This document shows positions 53,735 to 64,000 of a DNA stretch of 64,000 bases, piece by piece. Source of the stretch: Leptodactylus fallax (Eukaryota > Chordata > Amphibia > Anura > Leptodactylidae). The stretch covers positions 1,941,501 through 2,005,500 of the forward strand of contig CAMRHE010000353.1 of NCBI GenBank assembly GCA_947044405.1, read 5' to 3'. The number at the start of each line of letters is the position of its first letter. The stretch's first letter is position 1. The notes beneath the pieces were generated by a model that was given only the letters and a program-made list of their open reading frames with translations, made no database searches and was not told the DNA's origin. Both the position numbers and the translations under genes were made by a program.

Positions 53735-54884
53735 AATAAGCCCTACCCCAAAAATAAGCCCTAGCTAGATTTTCCAGATTTTTTGGAGTAGGCTTGAAAT
53801 AAACTAGCTAATTTAACCCCTTCCCGACATCTGCCGTGCAATTACAGCAGATGCCGGGTCCTTAAAGATGGCGGCCGCTCTGCAGCCGTACTGGGTCTCC
53901 GTGGAGACCTAGAGTTAATGCCCGCGATAAGGGTCTATTCTGATCGCGGGCATTGTTGTGCATGACCACCCCCCCCCCTTCCCACCAAAGTACCACAACC
54001 GCCGGAGTTAATGCCCGCGAACAGAATGGACTCTGATCGCAGGCATTGCTAAGTGTGACCTCCCCCACCCCTCCCGCAGTCCCTAGGGCAGGTCCCAACC
54101 CCCTATAGCAACTATACCGGGTCTCCGTTGTACTGAAGACCTGCAGTTAATGCCCATGATCAGAATCCACTGATTCCGGGCATTGTTGGGTGTCCAGTCC
54201 GTGACCCCCTCCAGATCAACCCCCCCAAAGCAGAGAAACTATCCCCGGGGCCGTACCTTTCACGTTGCAGGTCGGCTCCCGCGCGGCGAGATTGCAGGAG
54301 CCAACCTGTTCCTTTGACAGCCGGCAGCCTTATGAAGGCTCCCAGGCCTGTCATAGGAATATTACTATAGAGACTGGTCTATGACCAGCCTCAATAGTAA
54401 TGTAGATTACTATTACTATTACAACGTATTGCAGTCTATGGGAAGATTGCAGGTTCAAGACCCCTAGGAGGGGTTAATAGTAAAAAAAAAAAAAAAAAAT
54501 AAAAAAAAAAAAACCCAAAACAATAAAAGTTCAAGCCCCCTCCCACTTTCACTAGAATACATATAAAAAAAAAAAAAAAAAAAACATTACTATGAAACAC
54601 ATCCACATTAGGTATCCGCGTGTCCGAAAACGCCGATCTACAAACTTGTAAAAATATTTTACTTCTATGGTGAATGCCATAGCGGAAAAATAAAATCATA
54701 AGTGCCGAACTGCTGTTTTATCGTTGTTTCACCGCTGATGAAAGTTGAAATAAAAAGCAATCAAATGTGTGATTGTTATTCATGGAAAAAATTAAGACCT
54801 ACCCTGAAAATAAGCCCTAGCCCTTTTTTCAGAGAAAAAAAAAATTATATAAAGACCCTGTCTTATTTTCGGAGGAACACGGTA
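53735..54884. mobile_element. TACCGTGTTTC-type element, left end truncated
   Basis: Right end ttattttcggaggaacacgg ta matches 26565. The left side starts inside the aataagccctaccccaaaaa subterminal repeat. Interior: cttcccgacatctgccgtgc at 53821, three degenerate direct copies of a gttaatgcccgcga segment, and the acattaggtatccgcgtgtc module at 54606. Confidence 0.75.
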
Positions 54885-55672
54885 GTACAAAGAACAGATC
54901 AGCATGCACATATGGCCATTTGCTAAAATGCGCAGCATTAGTCTCAGCAATGACCTGCTTCTTCAGTTACAGAATAATGTTTACACTGTAAACAGCTGCA
55001 ATGTGTTATGTACAGCGTAGTAAGCAAAGCTAACACAAGAAAAATTCAGAGTGATCACTTAGGCCACGTTCACACATTTAGAGTATGTTTACACATTTCT
55101 GATTTGCAAATTGCAAACCTGGAGACATACACTATTTTTACAGCAGCACAAATCCAAGGCTTACATCCACATTTCTGACACAGATGGACTGCAAGTGTGC
55201 AACAAAGTTTGCACAAAGTTTAACAGGAAGATTTCACATAATTGACATTTCAACAATATATACAAATGGATTGTTTTATACCCCATTTACATGCTGAGGA
55301 AATATAGACAGCATGGTCATTATCTCATCAGATTCTGCATGGAAAGTCAGTCCAAAGTTAAAAAACTGGATAAACTGAAAAAAAAAAAAAATGTTAAATC
55401 CCTCCCTCATTAAATTCATTGCAAACATAGGTATAGACTGACACAAGGAATTAAAAAAAAAAAAAAAAAAAAAAGGAAGTGTTGGCTAGATTCATGTCCA
55501 AAAGGTCTATACCCTACCCACAGGCACTAAAGCTACTCAGTTTTGGACAGAGAGCAGCAGAAAAGAAAAAACAACCAAAAGAACAGCAGAAAAGGATCAA
55601 GACAGACACTAGAAGGCCATGCACTCCAAGTGTTACAACAAGAAAGGGATTTTACAGTTTACAATTTAAGCA
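54885..55672. other. Unassigned sequence
   Basis: A ccacgttcacacatttagag MITE fragment near 55063 and A runs at 55379 and 55453. No gene recognised. Confidence 0.35.
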
Positions 55673-56176
55673 TTAAAGGGAATCTGTCAGGGCAATTTGG
55701 GACACTAAACCACCCACACGTCCATATGGACCTGGGGTTTAGTGTCCCAAATCACCCTGTTATAACGCAATCCATGGCCGCATTAAAAATAAAAAAGCTT
55801 TAGACTCACCCTGCCGCTGTACTCCCCGCACCTGCGCAGTTCTTCAATGAAGCCAGAGGAGTACACCTCGGCTTCAGTGCGCAAGTCCCATACCTCCGGC
55901 AATTGCGCAGTGAAGCCGGGGGTGTCCATCTTTGGCTTCACTAAAGAACAGCGCAGGCGCCGGGAGGCGTTCCAACAAAGAATCTCATGAATAAGCCGAA
56001 CCGTTCTTGGCCGAACAGCGTTGATCGGACCCTTCTCTAGGTAACTATAAAGGTTTTTTATTTTTAATGCGCCTACGGATTGCATTACAACAGGGCGATT
56101 TGGGGCACTAAACCCCAGGTCTATAAGGACCTGTGGGTGGTTTAGTATCCCAGATAGACCTGACAGATTCCCTTCA
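55673..56176. mobile_element. T2-type foldback MITE
   Basis: Left ttaaagggaatctgtcaggg, right acctgacagattcccttcaa. Arms share gggtttagtgtcccaaatca facing tgatttggggcactaaaccc (approximate). Non-coding. Confidence 0.85.
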
Positions 56177-56251
56177 ATATTATTGGAAGGCAACAACATG
56201 GGATTACCTAAAGCAGTACCAGAGGGTAGAAATTACACCCCCATGTGACTA

Positions 56252-57935
56252 CAGTCCTTGACAGAAGTTCTGTCGCTTATCCATGTTGTGGAATCAAAAG
56301 CTTATAACCTGACTTTAAATTCATCCATTGGTTTTAGAAATGACTCATATGAAAGCTGAAACCCTCCCAAATGATTTTTTGGTTAAGAAAATAAATTGGC
56401 TTCACTGCTGAAATATTCATCATTTAATGAACACAGAAAGGTCAGATTTTGGCAAGACAAAAGTTTTGTCGCCTTGTCATATAATGCACCCAATCCTAGT
56501 TTAAAGCCTCATCTGTGCTCACTAATTGATCGGTTAATTAGTGGGTGTGTATAAAAAGAACTCCAGCACCCCAGACCTTCACTTGAACTGCAACTTCACC
56601 TCTGACATGCCAAAAATCAACCCTGCGACCAAAGCCTTGATTATCAAGAGGCTGAAGACCAGATCCACTGCAGAGGTGGCTGGCACCTTTAATGTGTCTC
56701 TGCGTCAAGTACAAAGAATTAAAAAAAGATTTGAACAGACTGGAGATGTTTTTGACAAGCCCAGGTCTGGTAGACCCCGCAAGACAACTGCTTAGGAGGA
56801 ACGTTTGTTGGTTAGAAAATCAAAAGCCAGCCCCCCTTCCACTACAGCAGAGCGCCAACAGGTCTGGTCACCTCAAGTCCCTGTGTCAACTAGAACAGTT
56901 TGTAGGATTCTGTCTCGAAATGGCCTCCATGGTCGAATCAGTGCCCAGAAGCCAAAACAAAAACTAAACAAAAGGCAATTAAAAAAATGTGTGGCATTTG
57001 CCAAGGCCCACAGCCTGCTAAACGGATTGACGCTGGAAAAGTGGCAGAAGGTGGATTTCTCAGATGAATCTTCAGTTGAATTACACCACAGCCGCCGCAA
57101 ATACTGCAGGAGACCTACTGGAGCCCGTATGGATCCAAGATACACCCAGAAAACAGTTAAGTTTGGTGGTGGAAAGATCATGGTCTGGGGTTACATTCAG
57201 TATGGGGGTGTGCAAAACATTTGCAAGGTGGAAGGCAATATCAATAGCCTAAAATATCAAGTAGTATTAGCTTCCTCTTACATTTCCAATCATACAAGGG
57301 GTCAAATTTTGCAGCAGGATGGTGCTCCATCTCACACATCCATCTCTACATTAAAGTTCCTCAAGGCAAAGAAGATCAAGGTGCTCCAGGACTGGCCAGC
57401 CCAGTCACCAGACATGAACATCATTGAGCATGTTTGGGGTAGGATGAAAGAGGAAGCTTGGCAGACAAAACCAAAGAATCTTGATGAACTCTGGGAGGCA
57501 TGTAAGACTGCATTCTTTGCTATTCCTGATGACTTCAATAAATTGTATGAATCATTGTTGAAACGCATGGATGCAGTCCTTCAAGCTCATGGAAGTCACA
57601 CAAAATATTAAATATGGCTCTAATAGCACCACAACTTCATTCACCAATGTTATGAAACATATCTTTGTTTTTGAACAGAATTATTGGTTTGATTTTCACA
57701 TTACTTTATGTGTGCGACAAAACTTTTGTCTTGCCAAAATCTGACCTTTCTGTGTTCATTAAATGATCAACATTTCAGCAGTGAAGCCAATTTATTTTCT
57801 TAACCAAAAAAATCATTTGGGAGGGTTTCAGCTTTCATATGAGTCATTTCTAAAACCAATGGATGAATTTAAAGTCAGGTTATAAGCTTTTGATTCCACA
57901 ACATGAATAAGCGACAGAACTTCTGTCAGGGACTG
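56252..57935 (+). mobile_element. Nearly intact Tc1-like transposon, 1684 bp
   Basis: TA flanks both sides (56250-56251 and 57936-57937). Long TIRs of about 222 bp (56252-56473 and 57714-57935) begin cagtccttgacagaagttct and end cagaacttctgtcagggact. A second conserved piece lies at the inner TIR end (ggcaagacaaaagttttgtc), as in IR/DR-type Tc1 elements. One transposase gene lies between them with a single in-frame stop. Confidence 0.95.
56607..57611 (+). pseudogene. Tc1-like transposase, DD35E, one in-frame TAG
   Basis: ATG 56607 to TAA 57611, 334 codons, interrupted only by TAG at 56793-56795. Paired-type HTH: KALIIKRLKTRSTAEVAGTF and NVSLRQVQRIKKRFEQTGDV, then the GRPR AT-hook-like motif (SGRPRKTT) just before the stop. 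Catalytic domain: KVDFSDESSVEL, VWGYIQYGGV, QQDGAPSHTS, SPDMNIIEHVWGRMKEEAW. Second Asp to Glu spacing counts as 35 residues. All three acidic residues are present. The second half could restart downstream only without its DNA-binding domain. Confidence 0.92.
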
Positions 57936-57937
57936 TA

Positions 57938-60035
57938 GTCTAATGCACAGCAGCTTGTAGAAACTTATGACTTAGACTGGCATTAACAGAAACCATGGAA
58001 TCTGATAGAATTGGGTGAATGTGTCAACCAGAGCCAAGGTGGCCTTCCTGACCTGAGAGAAGCTGATGGCCAAATACCCAAAAGGCCTTGCCTGCTCATG
58101 TGAAATGTGCCTTGACCATGAAGGGCGAAACCTAGTCTTCCATAAGTGTAGACCAGATCCATCTGGACATGGTGGACCTACAGGCAGTCAAGCACAGGGC
58201 ATCCAGGAACAATAAAATAAGAAGTCACCTCAACAGAAGACCTCTGTCTCAGGCAAACAGATGCTGGCTGCCCAGGGTACATTGAGCCATTGGAAAGAAT
58301 GCTCCTTTGGGTTCAGTAGGCCTGGGACAAAGGAAGGGGCAATTTACTCATTGATGTGGAAGACAGAGATTACCTTCGGAAAGAATAGTGGAATGGGGTG
58401 GAGGACAACCTTGTTCTTGTGAAGAAAAAGAGCGATTTGTAAGATTTCTTCTCAACTCCTTGTGGCTTTTTATTCAGATAGGAAACCACCGTTTAATTAT
58501 GTGTCTAATCCTTGACTGGCAGACCCCAAAGGAGGTGCATCCAATCAAGAGAGAACAAGAAAGATGACCCTTTCAGGAGGTTGACCCCGAGTACAGCAGA
58601 CCACCCACTCTGAAAAGTTTGAGAGTTGAAAACCACCAGCCATCTGGACAGGCTGGAGTGTCGGGATGACTTGCCAATGGAGGGAGAAGGATCATAGTGG
58701 ATTCCTAGCAGATAAGTTTTTGGCAAACCTGGAGGAGATGGATCAGTTTGTTTAAGGAAGAAGGAAACTTGTTCCAGTGAGAGATGATTACATGCTTAAA
58801 ATGGATGGTGTAGGACTAACCATAAGGTCATCAGTGATCGCTGGCATTACACACGAAAACTGCAAATGAGGTCTAAGATGGGTCAAAGTGAATGGTCAAT
58901 TCTTGGGGACCATGATAAAGCTGGAGTAAAACTCGCTGAAGCACATCAAGGCTAGAAATGGGTTGGACACTCCATGATAATGGAGGACATCAATGGCTTG
59001 AAGAGAGTAAATGCGATCATGTTTGGGGCCCTTTGGACAGATCTGTCAGCATGATTTGAGCTTGAAGGAGGGTCCTCTAGCCTCAGAAGTTCAATAAAAT
59101 CTCCTGTCAGGCCAAAGGGACGAGAATTCAGAAATCTCTGGGAATGTTTATGGCACCAAAAGCCTTAACCATCTTAGGAAGAATGAGCTGTTCTGAGCAC
59201 TTGCCATCTGCAAAAAGGAAAGCAAGAGGAGTCTTCTCAGAATAGTCATCAGCTACACAATATCTGAGCCAAATTGAGTAATGAATGGCAGTAACATTGA
59301 TCAATGCCTTGGCTGCAAAGCTGGGAAGTTAGATTCAAAACATGTCACGTTCCTGAGCAGATACCCTGCTGAAGTTGACTGTTCTACACTATGAGACTGT
59401 GAAGACAGCATAGCTCAGTTATGCGGAGTCAATCCCATTTTTATGTTCTAGTGTCAGCACATTAGTTGCAAGGGCATGTATCCATGTTGCTGTGTCCCCA
59501 ACAATAATAAGGAGAAATCAGATACAGTGTTGAACTTCTGTTGGGGACTGTCTGGGAAATCCACCATAGGTCAAGCTGCAAGTCTCTACTATGTACACAA
59601 GGACTTAGAAGTAGGTAAATTTGATTGAGGTTTGTTCACTGCATCCCAAAATGGCCTTATTAGGACTGAGACATTGATAGGGTAGGTTATCAGGAACTCA
59701 GCTGCTGACTGGTAGACTTCATAACATTCGCTTGTAGACTCTACACACTCAGGCTAGATTCACATTTGCAACAGAGTCTGTGTTCGGAGACTCCATCACA
59801 GCGTTTGTCTAAAATCGGCGATTTCAGTTAAAAAGAACAAACATCCAACTGATGCCCAATAGTCAATGGGGTCCCTTGATCTCCACTATTTTAATGTCCG
59901 TTCTTCTGGTCCTCAAAGATCAATCCATTCACTTGAATAAAAGTGAGCTGCGATAGGGAAATGTGACCAACGAATGTGACATAACATGTATGAACTGTGA
60001 AGAAGCAGCAGCACTCAGGGAGCACCACCGCTGCT
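57938..60035. other. Unidentified sequence, possibly a decayed retroelement
   Basis: Higher complexity and GC than neighbouring introns, no simple repeats. All frames are broken. Minus-strand reading near 57990-58070 gives VRKATLALVDTFTQFYQIP, faintly like the end of DIRS-type recombinases, but I cannot confirm this. No exon of FOXK1 recognised. Confidence 0.3.
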
Positions 60036-60039
60036 TCGT

Positions 60040-60140
60040 GCAGCTGATCCACAGGTGTCCTGGGTGTCGGACCCCCACCCATCTTTTATTGATGACCCAT
60101 CCTAAGGATAGGTCATCAATTAAAAATTCCCTGAAAACCC
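60040..60140. mobile_element. MITE fragment
   Basis: gtgtcctgggtgtcggaccc and ggataggtcatcaattaaaa match 13165-13265 and the right arm of 60889-61453. Confidence 0.65.
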
Positions 60141-60888
60141 TGTCTTCCTGTGACCTGGGTGGAATCCTTTAGTCACTGGTAATATTTTTTTATCTGATCA
60201 TTTAGCTCTGCACATTCATGAAGTAAGATTACCTTTACCCAGCAGAACTGTCTCTATGTCACAGGCAGATATGGAGGGGGCTAAGAGAGTCCTACAGTGT
60301 AAGGGGAAACTATTCCACATATCTCCTTTTTCCTGTAAGATGCATATAGAATCTGGGAGAAATGTCTCAGTGTCCCTCCATATGAAACCAAAAAGTATAG
60401 AGGCAATGTTAGAGGCCTCATGCACCTAAAAACTAGCCCTAAAGCAGACACGCTGCAGGTCTGAAATTTGACTGACCTGAATGGGGAAAACAGCTGCACA
60501 GAAATAGTGAACCTAGATCTAGTTTCCTAGATCTGTATTTAACATGTGGTTTTGGAATGCACATCGCACAGGTCATACAAATTTTTAGTGCAGATTTCCT
60601 ATTAACATGCTGCAGAAATTATATACTATATATTGATTTGCGAAAATTCTGCACATTTCTGTCTTTGTACAATCAAAATTCACATTCCACTGGTTTTAGA
60701 CACTTCTGTTTATTTTTACCCCGTCCATGTAATGGAAGTTGTGAAGGTGCACATTAGAAATTCCTTGTAAAATGTTACTGCAGATTAAACACACCAACTT
60801 ATCCCATCAAAAAAGCCAAGAGGAGATGGGTGTCAGTCATGAAAATAGGTGCAAACGAAAAATTCTGTCCACACAGCATAAATCAATA

Positions 60889-61453
60889 AAGGGGTTCTCT
60901 GGTGTTCTGAGATTGATGGCCTATTCTCAGTATAGGCCAATAGGGCAGCACGGTGGCTCAGTGGTTAGCACTGCAGCCTTGCAGCGATGGAGTCCTGGGT
61001 TCGAATCCTGCCAAGTACAACATCTTCAAGGAGTTTGTATGTTCTCCCCGTGTTTGCGTGGGTTTCCTCCGGGTACTCCGGTTTCCTCCCACACTCCAAA
61101 GACATACTGATAGGGAATGTAGATTGTGAGCCCTATATGGGACAGTGACTGTCAATGTCTGTAAAGCACTGCGGAATATGATGGCGCTCTATACGTAACC
61201 ATAATAAATCAATATTAGATCTGCAAGGGTCCACCAACTAGCACTCCTACAGATCACCGTTACCAAAGCAGCGCAGGAAAGTACATACTGTTGCAGTGAG
61301 TGTCGGTTCTGCAGTGCTGCTACAGTTTGTACGGAAAGTGAGCAATGTGTGATTACCAATTGGTGATCTGCAGGCGTCCTGGGTGTCGGACCCCCCAGAT
61401 CTAATATTGATAGGAAAGCCCATCAATCTCAGAAACTGGATAACCCCTTTATG
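60889..61453. mobile_element. MITE interrupted by a SINE
   Basis: Ends ataaaggggttctctggtgt and ctggataacccctttatg invert. Left arm ttgatggcctattctcagta is cut at 60942; the MITE resumes at about 61212 (atattagatctgcaagggtc), whose inverse lies at 61398-61415. Confidence 0.72.
60943..61211 (+). mobile_element. V-SINE-like tRNA-derived SINE
   Basis: tRNA-like head with A box tggctcagtgg (60954-60964) and B box ggttcgaatcc (60998-61008), the internal RNA polymerase III promoter. The central tttcctccgggtactccggt and tttcctcccacactccaaag segment is typical of the V-SINE group. The tail ends gcgctctatacgtaaccata plus ataaatca. Two decayed copies are at 6525-6765 and 1905-1975. Confidence 0.85.
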
Positions 61454-61589
61454 AAAGGTTCAGAATAAGAAGAAAAAAAGGCACAAGGGCATGATAGATT
61501 TCATCACCGGGATTTAGCCTCTTTCACTTTTTTATATGTTGCCAGTATTTGTAGGCAAAAACTAGCAGAGGGTCCAAACCGAAAGTGGC

Positions 61590-61920
61590 CTTTAAGCCAG
61601 TTGCACACGACCTTGTGCTAATCAGCTGCCGTGAATGAACGGCACGGACGGTGGACTGGGACACACACGGATGTCATCCGTTTGCCGCCCGTGCACCTGT
61701 TGTGCTTCCACGGCCCCTTTCATTCAATGAATAGGGACCATGGAAGCAGGACCGCAAAATCGGACAGGAATAGGGCCTGTTCCATAGTATGCAGCCTGGA
61801 CTGTCAGCCCGCACACGTGATCATGTAATTCACGGTTATGTGTATGGGCCCATAGAAATGAATGGGTCAGTGTGCTATCCGGGAAAAACCCGGATAGCAC
61901 ACTGACCAGTCATCTGCAAA
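61590..61920. repeat. Foldback repeat with a short perfect hairpin
   Basis: cagtgtgctatccgggaaaa then acccggatagcacactg forms a near-perfect hairpin at 61868-61904. Flanking sequence resembles frog MITEs (aatgaatgggtcagtgtgct). Confidence 0.6.
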
Positions 61921-62705
61921 GGGGCTTAGACTAACACCTGACGACGCAGAAACGCAGTGAAAAAACAAATAATGCATCTTACATTTAATTTAATCTCATC
62001 CACACATTGCAGGAAAAAAACGTACGTTTTTGAAAAAGGAAGCATGTTAATTTTAACTGTGAAATTGCAAACGGTTTCCTTATTTCATAGCATGTAGAAG
62101 TCATTGCATACACCGTAAGTTTAAGTGAAAGGTGCAAACATGCTTTTTTATTTTTTCATTTTTCCAAAAAGCAGTAGAGTGGTTAGATGTATCACAACGC
62201 CATGTTATCCGGTTATATAGTAACAAAATAGTATTGTAGGATCAAAAGATTGCGTTGCAACGTTTCGTTCAGGATTATGAACTTCCTCAGGCTTGATTCC
62301 ACTGGTAGTGCAGTGGAACGTGTGAAGGCATTGCACGCAATCTTTTGATCCTATAATACTATTTTGCTACTACATCACCGGATAACATGGCGTTGTGATA
62401 CATGTACCTACTCTACTGCTTTTTGGAAAAACGAAAAAATAAAAAAGCATGTTTACACCTTTCACTTAAAAAAACTTACGGTGTGTGCAGTGATATCTAC
62501 ATATGATGTAAGGGGTTGGAGGATCCTTCCACCAGCACCAATATAGTGTGTGCGGAACCAGCGATATACAAATAATCCTTATTTCATAGGGGGAAGAATA
62601 AACAGAAAAAAAAACGCACCAAAAACTCAATGAAAAGCGATGTGAAAAAAAATGTGGCATATTTTCACTGCTTTTAGCTGCGTTTCACTACATGGGGACT
62701 TAGTC
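61921..62705. mobile_element. MITE hosting the snap-back insertion
   Basis: Left gggcttagactaacacctga region and right tcactacatggggacttagt are inverted approximations of each other (cgcagaaacgcagtgaaaa faces ctgcgtttcacta). Interrupted by 62091-62575. Confidence 0.55.
62091..62575. mobile_element. Snap-back retro-insertion with hammerhead-like core
   Basis: Flanked by tccttatttcatag at 62077-62090 and 62576-62589. Arms 62091-62255 and about 62335-62507 invert (gtaagtttaagtgaaaggtg facing cacctttcacttaaaaaaac). On the minus strand the spacer reads CTGAGGA (62290-62284), a GTTCA...TGAAC stem and GAAA (62266-62263), a hammerhead-like order. About 68 bases follow the right arm. Confidence 0.72.
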
Positions 62706-62782
62706 CCTTTTTTTGGGGGGGGGGCTAAAACACTTTGGCCAAATAACTGCTGCAATCTAATATAAATAAAAATGTCTACATA

Positions 62783-63095
62783 CAGGTGCATCTCAATAAA
62801 TTTGAATATCTTTGAAATGTTTATTTCTTTCAGTAATTAAATTAAGTGACCTCAGTGTGTCACCTGCCAAGGTTTCCTAAGCCTTTAAATGGTCCCTCAG
62901 TGTGGTTCAGTAGGACACACAATCACCGTGTTCGCCATAGAAAGTAGTGGAAGAGTGAAGAAATCAGGTGATACCTTTTAGAGGCTAACTGAGTATATTT
63001 GACAGTAAGCTTTCGAGAGTGAAAAGAGCTAGACTCTTGAATTACTGAAATTAATGAACGTTTCAAAAATATTCTAATTTATTGAGATGCACCTG
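62783..63095. mobile_element. Tc1-type MITE with inserted repeat fragment
   Basis: TA-flanked ends: caggtgcatctcaataaatt and aatttattgagatgcacctg. The middle, 62926-63037, is a fragment of the hammerhead-like retroelement family (ccatagaaagtagtggaaga, minus strand), rearranged beyond the GAAA. Confidence 0.82.
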
Positions 63096-63101
63096 TACAT
63101 A

Positions 63102-64000
63102 CAGTGGGTATGGAAAGTATTCAGATCCCTTTAAATTTTTCACTCTTTGTTTCATTGCAGCCATTTGCTAAAAGCAAAAAAGTTCATTTTTTTTCTCATT
63201 CATGTACACTCAGTACCCCATCTTGACAGAAAAAAAACACAGAAATGTAGATATTTTTGCAAATGTATTAAAAAAGAAAAACTGAAATATCACATGGTCA
63301 TAAGTATTCAGACCCTTTGCTCAGTATTGAGTAGAAGCACCCTTTTGAGCTAGTACAGCCATGAGTCGTCTTGGGAATGATGCAACAAGTTTTTCACATC
63401 TGGATTTGGGGATCCTCTGCCATTCTTCCTTGCAGATCCTCTCCAGTTCCGTCAGGTTGGATGGTGAACGTTGGTAGACAGTCATTTTCAGGTCTCTCCA
63501 GAGATGCTGAATTGGGTTGAGGTCAGGGCTTTGGCTGGGCCAGTCAAGAATGGTCACAGAGTTGATCCGAAGCCACTCCTTTGTTAATTTATCTGTGTGC
63601 TTAGGGTCATTGTCTTGTTGGAAGGTGAACCTTCGGCCCAGAGCACTCTGGAAGAGGTTTTCGTCTATGATATGTCTGTACTTGGCCGCATTCATCTTTC
63701 CTTGAATTGCAACCAGTCGTCCTGTCCCTGCAGCTGAAAAACACCCCCATAGCATGATTCTGCCACCACCATGTTTCACTGTTGGGATTGTATTGGGCAG
63801 GTGATGAGCAGTGCCTGGTTTTCTCCACATATACCACTTAGAATTAACGCCAAAAAGTTCAATCTTCGTCTCATCAGACCAGAGAATCTTATTTCTCATA
63901 GTCTGGGAGTCCTTCATGTGTTTTTTGGAAAACTCTATGCGGGTTTTCATATGTCTTGCACTGAGGAGAGGCTTCCTTCGGGCCACTCTGCCATAAAGCC
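63102..64000 (-). mobile_element. Tc1-like transposon, cut by window edge
   Basis: Left end cagtgggtatggaaagtatt follows TA at 63100-63101. The minus strand carries the transposase 3' half up to 64000; the other TIR is outside. Confidence 0.9.
63321..64000 (-). pseudogene. Tc1 transposase, catalytic half, Glu replaced by Gln
   Basis: Open from the edge (LYGRVARRKPLLSARHM) to the stop near 63321. Motifs: KILWSDETKIELFG (first Asp), [40 protein letters not shown] (second Asp), and SQSPDLNPIQHLWRDLK, where Gln (CAG) stands at the catalytic Glu position. The frame is otherwise uninterrupted over 226 codons. The N-terminal HTH is outside the window, so its state is unknown. With Gln at that position strand transfer should fail. 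Confidence 0.88.

Noticed and set aside
57990..58070. Tyrosine-recombinase tail of a DIRS element
   Set aside because: Only a faint resemblance over about 20 residues with no catalytic motif; left unassigned.
60954..61008. A box and B box resembling a tRNA gene
   Set aside because: No cloverleaf or anticodon arm; the sequence continues into a V-SINE body, so it is a SINE promoter.

Overview
This window looks like a piece of a frog (anuran) nuclear genome. It is AT-rich and intron-dominated. It is packed with repeat types known from anurans: T2-type MITEs ending in TTAAAGG/CCTTTAA, V-SINE-like tRNA SINEs, Tc1 transposons, a DIRS-like retroelement, an L1 LINE and Penelope-like fragments. No species can be fixed from the sequence alone. 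There are no operons, CRISPR arrays or bacterial features.

The only host gene I can support is FOXK1, a forkhead transcription factor, on the minus strand. Eight coding exons lie between 38394 (5'-most) and 12013 (stop codon). All reading phases agree across GT..AG junctions. They encode the C-terminal 506 residues: the end of the FHA domain, the linker, the whole forkhead domain (split over two exons) and the C-terminal tail. The N-terminal region and FHA core are not recognisable between 38395 and 64000, so they probably lie beyond the right edge, behind an intron of more than 25.6 kb. Three AATAAA hexamers follow the stop codon within 81 bases.

Layout: 1-12012 is downstream of FOXK1. It holds decayed DNA elements and a DIRS-like retroelement that landed inside a MITE (about 6914-11002). 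12013-38394 holds the FOXK1 exons with repeat-filled introns: foldback MITEs, a Tc1 inside a Tc1 at 20712-23393, snap-back insertions at 17407-17791 and 34747-35687, and an internally deleted Tc1 at 37028-37953. 38395-64000 is 5' intron or flank. It holds a TIR element carrying a 31-bp minisatellite (38939-40453), a full-length L1 with a 15-bp target duplication (43946-50464), a nearly intact 1684-bp Tc1-like element with 222-bp TIRs (56252-57935), a V-SINE-like element inside a MITE (60943-61211), a snap-back insertion with a hammerhead-like core (62091-62575), and a Tc1 running off the right edge (63102-64000).

The most unusual signal is a group of short retro-insertions with 13-16 bp target-site duplications. 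Two carry a CTGANGA...stem...GAAA core resembling a hammerhead ribozyme. Three share one layout: arm, spacer, inverted arm, then about 50-70 extra bases. I read these as Penelope-like or related non-autonomous retroelements; that assignment is inference.
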